Shown piece after piece: positions 5,418 to 7,595 of a DNA stretch of 7,595 nucleotides. This stretch comes from Planctomycetota bacterium (lineage in GTDB: Bacteria > Planctomycetota > Phycisphaerae > FEN-1346): the NCBI GenBank assembly GCA_026386995.1, contig JAPLMO010000399.1, positions 1-7,595 on the forward strand, read 5' to 3'. The position numbers were made by a program, and so were the translations under genes. The notes beneath the pieces are model-generated. The model did not search any database. It saw nothing but the letters and a program-made list of their open reading frames with translations, and was not told the DNA's origin. Every line of letters begins with the position of its first letter. The first letter of the stretch is position 1.

Positions 5418-5521
5418 TTCAAAGTTCAAAGTTAAAAGTTCAAAGTGTACGGTCCGCGATTTCGCGGTCGTAACAACGTTTCTCGTCGTCGGCTGCTTTG
5501 CACTTTGCACTTTGAACTTTC
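5418..5521. repeat. Inverted arrays of a TTCAAAG heptamer around a small hairpin
   Basis: The spacer between rpsO and pnp begins with four tandem heptamers: TTCAAAG, TTCAAAG, TTAAAAG, TTCAAAG (5418-5445). About 50 bases later the complementary units follow: CTTTGCA, CTTTGCA, CTTTGAA, CTTTC (5496-5521). The best pairing is a perfect 13-bp inverted repeat, AAAGTTCAAAGTG (5435-5447) with CACTTTGAACTTT (5508-5520). Inside the loop is CCGCGA-TT-TCGCGG (5454-5467). The outer arms are AT-rich against very GC-rich neighbours, and T-rich sequence follows. It could be a dispersed repeat, an attenuator, or an mRNA processing site between the two genes; E. coli has a terminator and an RNase III hairpin at the equivalent place, but this sequence is not homologous by eye. 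Confidence 0.8.
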
Positions 5522-5586
5522 TTGTGTTTGTCGGCGGCAGGCGAGTGAAACGGTAAGGGAAAGCAAGAACGAAAGGCAGACAATAA

Positions 5587-7595
5587 ATGGCAGCAGTGCG
5601 AGTGGAACGGCAGATCGCAGGTCGCACCCTCAGTATCGAAACAGGTCGCATCGCCAGGCAGGCGCACGGCAGCGCGCTGGTGCGGTACGCCGACACGGCG
5701 GTCCTCGTGACGGCCGTGCGGGCCAAGCCGCGCGAGGGCATCGATTTCTTCCCCCTGACGGTGGAATACCGCGAAATGACCTACGCCGCCGGAAAGATCC
5801 CCGGCGGTTTCTTTAAGCGCGAGGGCCGCCCGTCGGCCAAGGAAACCCTCACCTGCCGGCTGATCGACCGGCCCATGCGGCCGCTCTTCCCCGACGGCTA
5901 CATGGACGATGTGCAGGTCATCGCGATGGTGCTCTCGGCCGACCAGGAAAACGACCCGGACATGCTGGGCGTCATCGGCGCCTCGGCCGCCCTGGCCCTG
6001 TCGCCGATTCCGTGGGAAGGCCCCGTCGGTGCGGTGCGCATCGGCCTGGTGGACGGTCAACTCGTCGTCAACCCGACGCACGCGCAGCGGGAAACCGGCG
6101 AAATGGAAATGATGGTGGCCGGCCTGGACGGCATGGTCAACATGCTCGAGGTCAGCGCCAAGGAAACCCCCGAAGACAAGGTCCTCGAAGGCCTGACGCT
6201 GGCCCAGGACACCATCCGCACCATCATCGAGATGCAGCGTGAACTCGTCGAGAAGGCCGGCCAGCCCAAGACGCCGTTCGTCGGCCCCAAGGACGTCTCG
6301 CCGATTGAAACGCTCATCGAGAAGGGCTTCCTCGCCGAACTGACCGCCGCCAAGCACATCCACGGCAAGATCGAGCGCAACACCACCTGCAAAGAAATCC
6401 AGAACCGCGCCTGCGAGGCCATCCTCGTCGGCCAGGGCATGGCCACCGAGTGGACCGAGGCGGACTTCAAACTCGCGTGGTATCGCGTCGAGGAACGCCT
6501 CATCCGCAAGATGCTCTTGGCGGGCGAGCGCACCGACGGCCGCAAACCCGACGAGTTGCGCCTTATCACGTGCGAGGTCGGCATCCTGCCCCGCACGCAC
6601 GGCTCGGCCCTCTTCTCGCGCGGCGAAACGCAGGCCCTGGTCATCACGACCCTCGGCACGGGCGAAGACCAGCAGATCATCGACGGCCTGATCGAAGAGT
6701 ACCGCAAGCCCTTCATGCTGCACTATAACTTCCCGCCGTTCTCGGTGGGCGAAGTGAAGATGGTCCGCGGCGCCTCCCGCCGCGACATCGGCCACGGGGC
6801 ACTGGCGGAGAAAAGCATCCAGGGCGTCATCCCGTCCGACGCGGAGTTCCCGTACACGATCCGCATCGTGTCCGAAATCATGGAGTCCAACGGCTCGTCC
6901 AGCATGGCGTCCGTCTGCGGCACCACGCTGAGCCTGATGGACGCCGGCGTTCCGATCAAGGACCCCGTCGCTGGCATCAGCATCGGCCGCATCAGCGAGG
7001 GCGACAAGGACATTCTCCTGACGGACATCCAGGGCGAGGAAGATCACATCGGTGACATGGATTTCAAGGTCGCCGGCACGCAGCGCGGCGTAACTGGCGC
7101 CCAGGTGGACCTGAAGGTTCGCAGCATCTCCCTGGACGTCTGCCGCAGGGCCTTCGAGCGGGCCCGCGAGGTCCGCATGGAAATCCTGAAGATCATGCTC
7201 AAGGCGCTCCCGGCGACGCGGGCCGAGATCAGCCGCCATGCCCCGCGCCTCATCCAGATCAAGATCAACCCCGACAAGATCGGCAAACTCATCGGCCCGG
7301 GCGGCAAGATGATCAAGGCCCTGGAAGCCGATTCCGGCGCCCGCATCGAGGTCGAGGACGACGGCACCGTTACCATCTCCAGCGTCGACGTGACGAAGGC
7401 CGAGAAGGCCCGCGACGCCATCGACGCCCTGTGCGCCGAGGCCCAGGTCGGCCGCATCTACACCGGCACGGTCGTCTCCATCAAGGATTTCGGCGCGTTC
7501 ATCGAGATTCTGCCGGGCAAGGACGGGCTGTGCCACATCAGCGAGCTGGCCGAAGGCTACGTCGCCTCGGTGGGCGATGTCTGCAAGGTCGGCGA
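5587..7595 (+). CDS. pnp: Polynucleotide phosphorylase (PNPase), 3' end cut by window
   Basis: The frame is open from ATG 5587 to the window edge, giving 669 complete codons of an enzyme normally about 700 residues long, so only the end of the S1 domain is missing. PNPase degrades RNA 3' to 5' by phosphorolysis, as a trimer in the cytoplasm and often within the degradosome. Seen in order: a first RNase PH domain with [11 protein letters not shown] (starting at 73) and [15 protein letters not shown]; the alpha-helical linker; a second RNase PH domain with catalytic D486, D492 and K494 in [15 protein letters not shown], at the same numbers as in the E. coli enzyme; a KH domain with IGPGGK (569-574); and an S1 domain from about 621 ([20 protein letters not shown]). 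A weak AAAGG (5572-5576) lies ten bases before the ATG. Expression may depend on read-through from rpsO across the heptamer repeat, since no convincing separate promoter was seen. Confidence 0.97.
   Translation, partial: MAAVRVERQIAGRTLSIETGRIARQAHGSALVRYADTAVLVTAVRAKPREGIDFFPLTVEYREMTYAAGKIPGGFFKREGRPSAKETLTCRLIDRPMRPLFPDGYMDDVQVIAMVLSADQENDPDMLGVIGASAALALSPIPWEGPVGAVRIGLVDGQLVVNPTHAQRETGEMEMMVAGLDGMVNMLEVSAKETPEDKVLEGLTLAQDTIRTIIEMQRELVEKAGQPKTPFVGPKDVSPIETLIEKGFLAELTAAKHIHGKIERNTTCKEIQNRACEAILVGQGMATEWTEADFKLAWYRVEERLIRKMLLAGERTDGRKPDELRLITCEVGILPRTHGSALFSRGETQALVITTLGTGEDQQIIDGLIEEYRKPFMLHYNFPPFSVGEVKMVRGASRRDIGHGALAEKSIQGVIPSDAEFPYTIRIVSEIMESNGSSSMASVCGTTLSLMDAGVPIKDPVAGISIGRISEGDKDILLTDIQGEEDHIGDMDFKVAGTQRGVTGAQVDLKVRSISLDVCRRAFERAREVRMEILKIMLKALPATRAEISRHAPRLIQIKINPDKIGKLIGPGGKMIKALEADSGARIEVEDDGTVTISSVDVTKAEKARDAIDALCAEAQVGRIYTGTVVSIKDFGAFIEILPGKDGLCHISELAEGYVASVGDVCKVG

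Noticed and set aside
5440..7536. Long antisense open frame (698 codons) over pnp
   Set aside because: It mirrors the GC-biased codons of PNPase, shows no motif, and crosses the heptamer repeat; it is a shadow frame.

Overview
The window is GC-rich bacterial DNA with ordinary Shine-Dalgarno sites and sigma70-like promoters. It holds six conventional genes, two very small predicted lipoprotein genes, and several intergenic structures, all read from the + strand. The style suggests a Planctomycetota-like (Phycisphaerae-type) environmental bacterium: a Tat-exported DUF362 lipoprotein beside a NapH/NapG-type polyferredoxin, heptameric TTCAAAG repeats, and a single-domain response regulator. This assignment is an inference from gene style, because no marker phylogeny could be run.

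Layout. Bases 1-123 are upstream DNA without a recognisable gene. An AEC-family membrane transporter follows (124-1134). The next 589 bases (1135-1723) hold no conventional gene, but they contain two tiny open reading frames (29 and 34 codons). Each has a good ribosome binding site, a lipoprotein signal peptide with a lipobox, and the same 17-base hairpin, GCGGCCGTGGCGGCCGC, shortly after its stop codon. A near-consensus promoter (1660-1688) then leads into a single-domain CheY-like response regulator (1724-2143). After a 76-base gap come a Tat/lipobox DUF362 protein (2220-3212) and, overlapping it by one base (TGATG), a 587-residue membrane polyferredoxin (3212-4975). The polyferredoxin looks like NapH fused to NapG/MauM.

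The right third is housekeeping. A promoter (5016-5044) and a leader hairpin precede rpsO (ribosomal protein S15). A 174-base spacer with inverted arrays of a TTCAAAG heptamer follows, then pnp (polynucleotide phosphorylase), which runs off the right edge within its S1 domain. The rpsO-pnp order is the classical one.

How the genes fit together. DUF362 and the polyferredoxin are almost certainly translationally coupled, and together they suggest a redox module at the membrane. The polyferredoxin has an NapH-like membrane part with cytoplasmic-type clusters. It then has an internal twin-arginine plus hydrophobic segment, and then a further cysteine-rich ferredoxin half that could lie on the periplasmic side, where the DUF362 lipoprotein should also be. 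The response regulator may be co-transcribed with them, since no clear terminator lies between, but it has no kinase partner or output domain here. The substrate of this module cannot be read from the sequence. The most unusual content is the pair of micro-lipoproteins and the NapH-NapG fusion with an embedded Tat-like segment.
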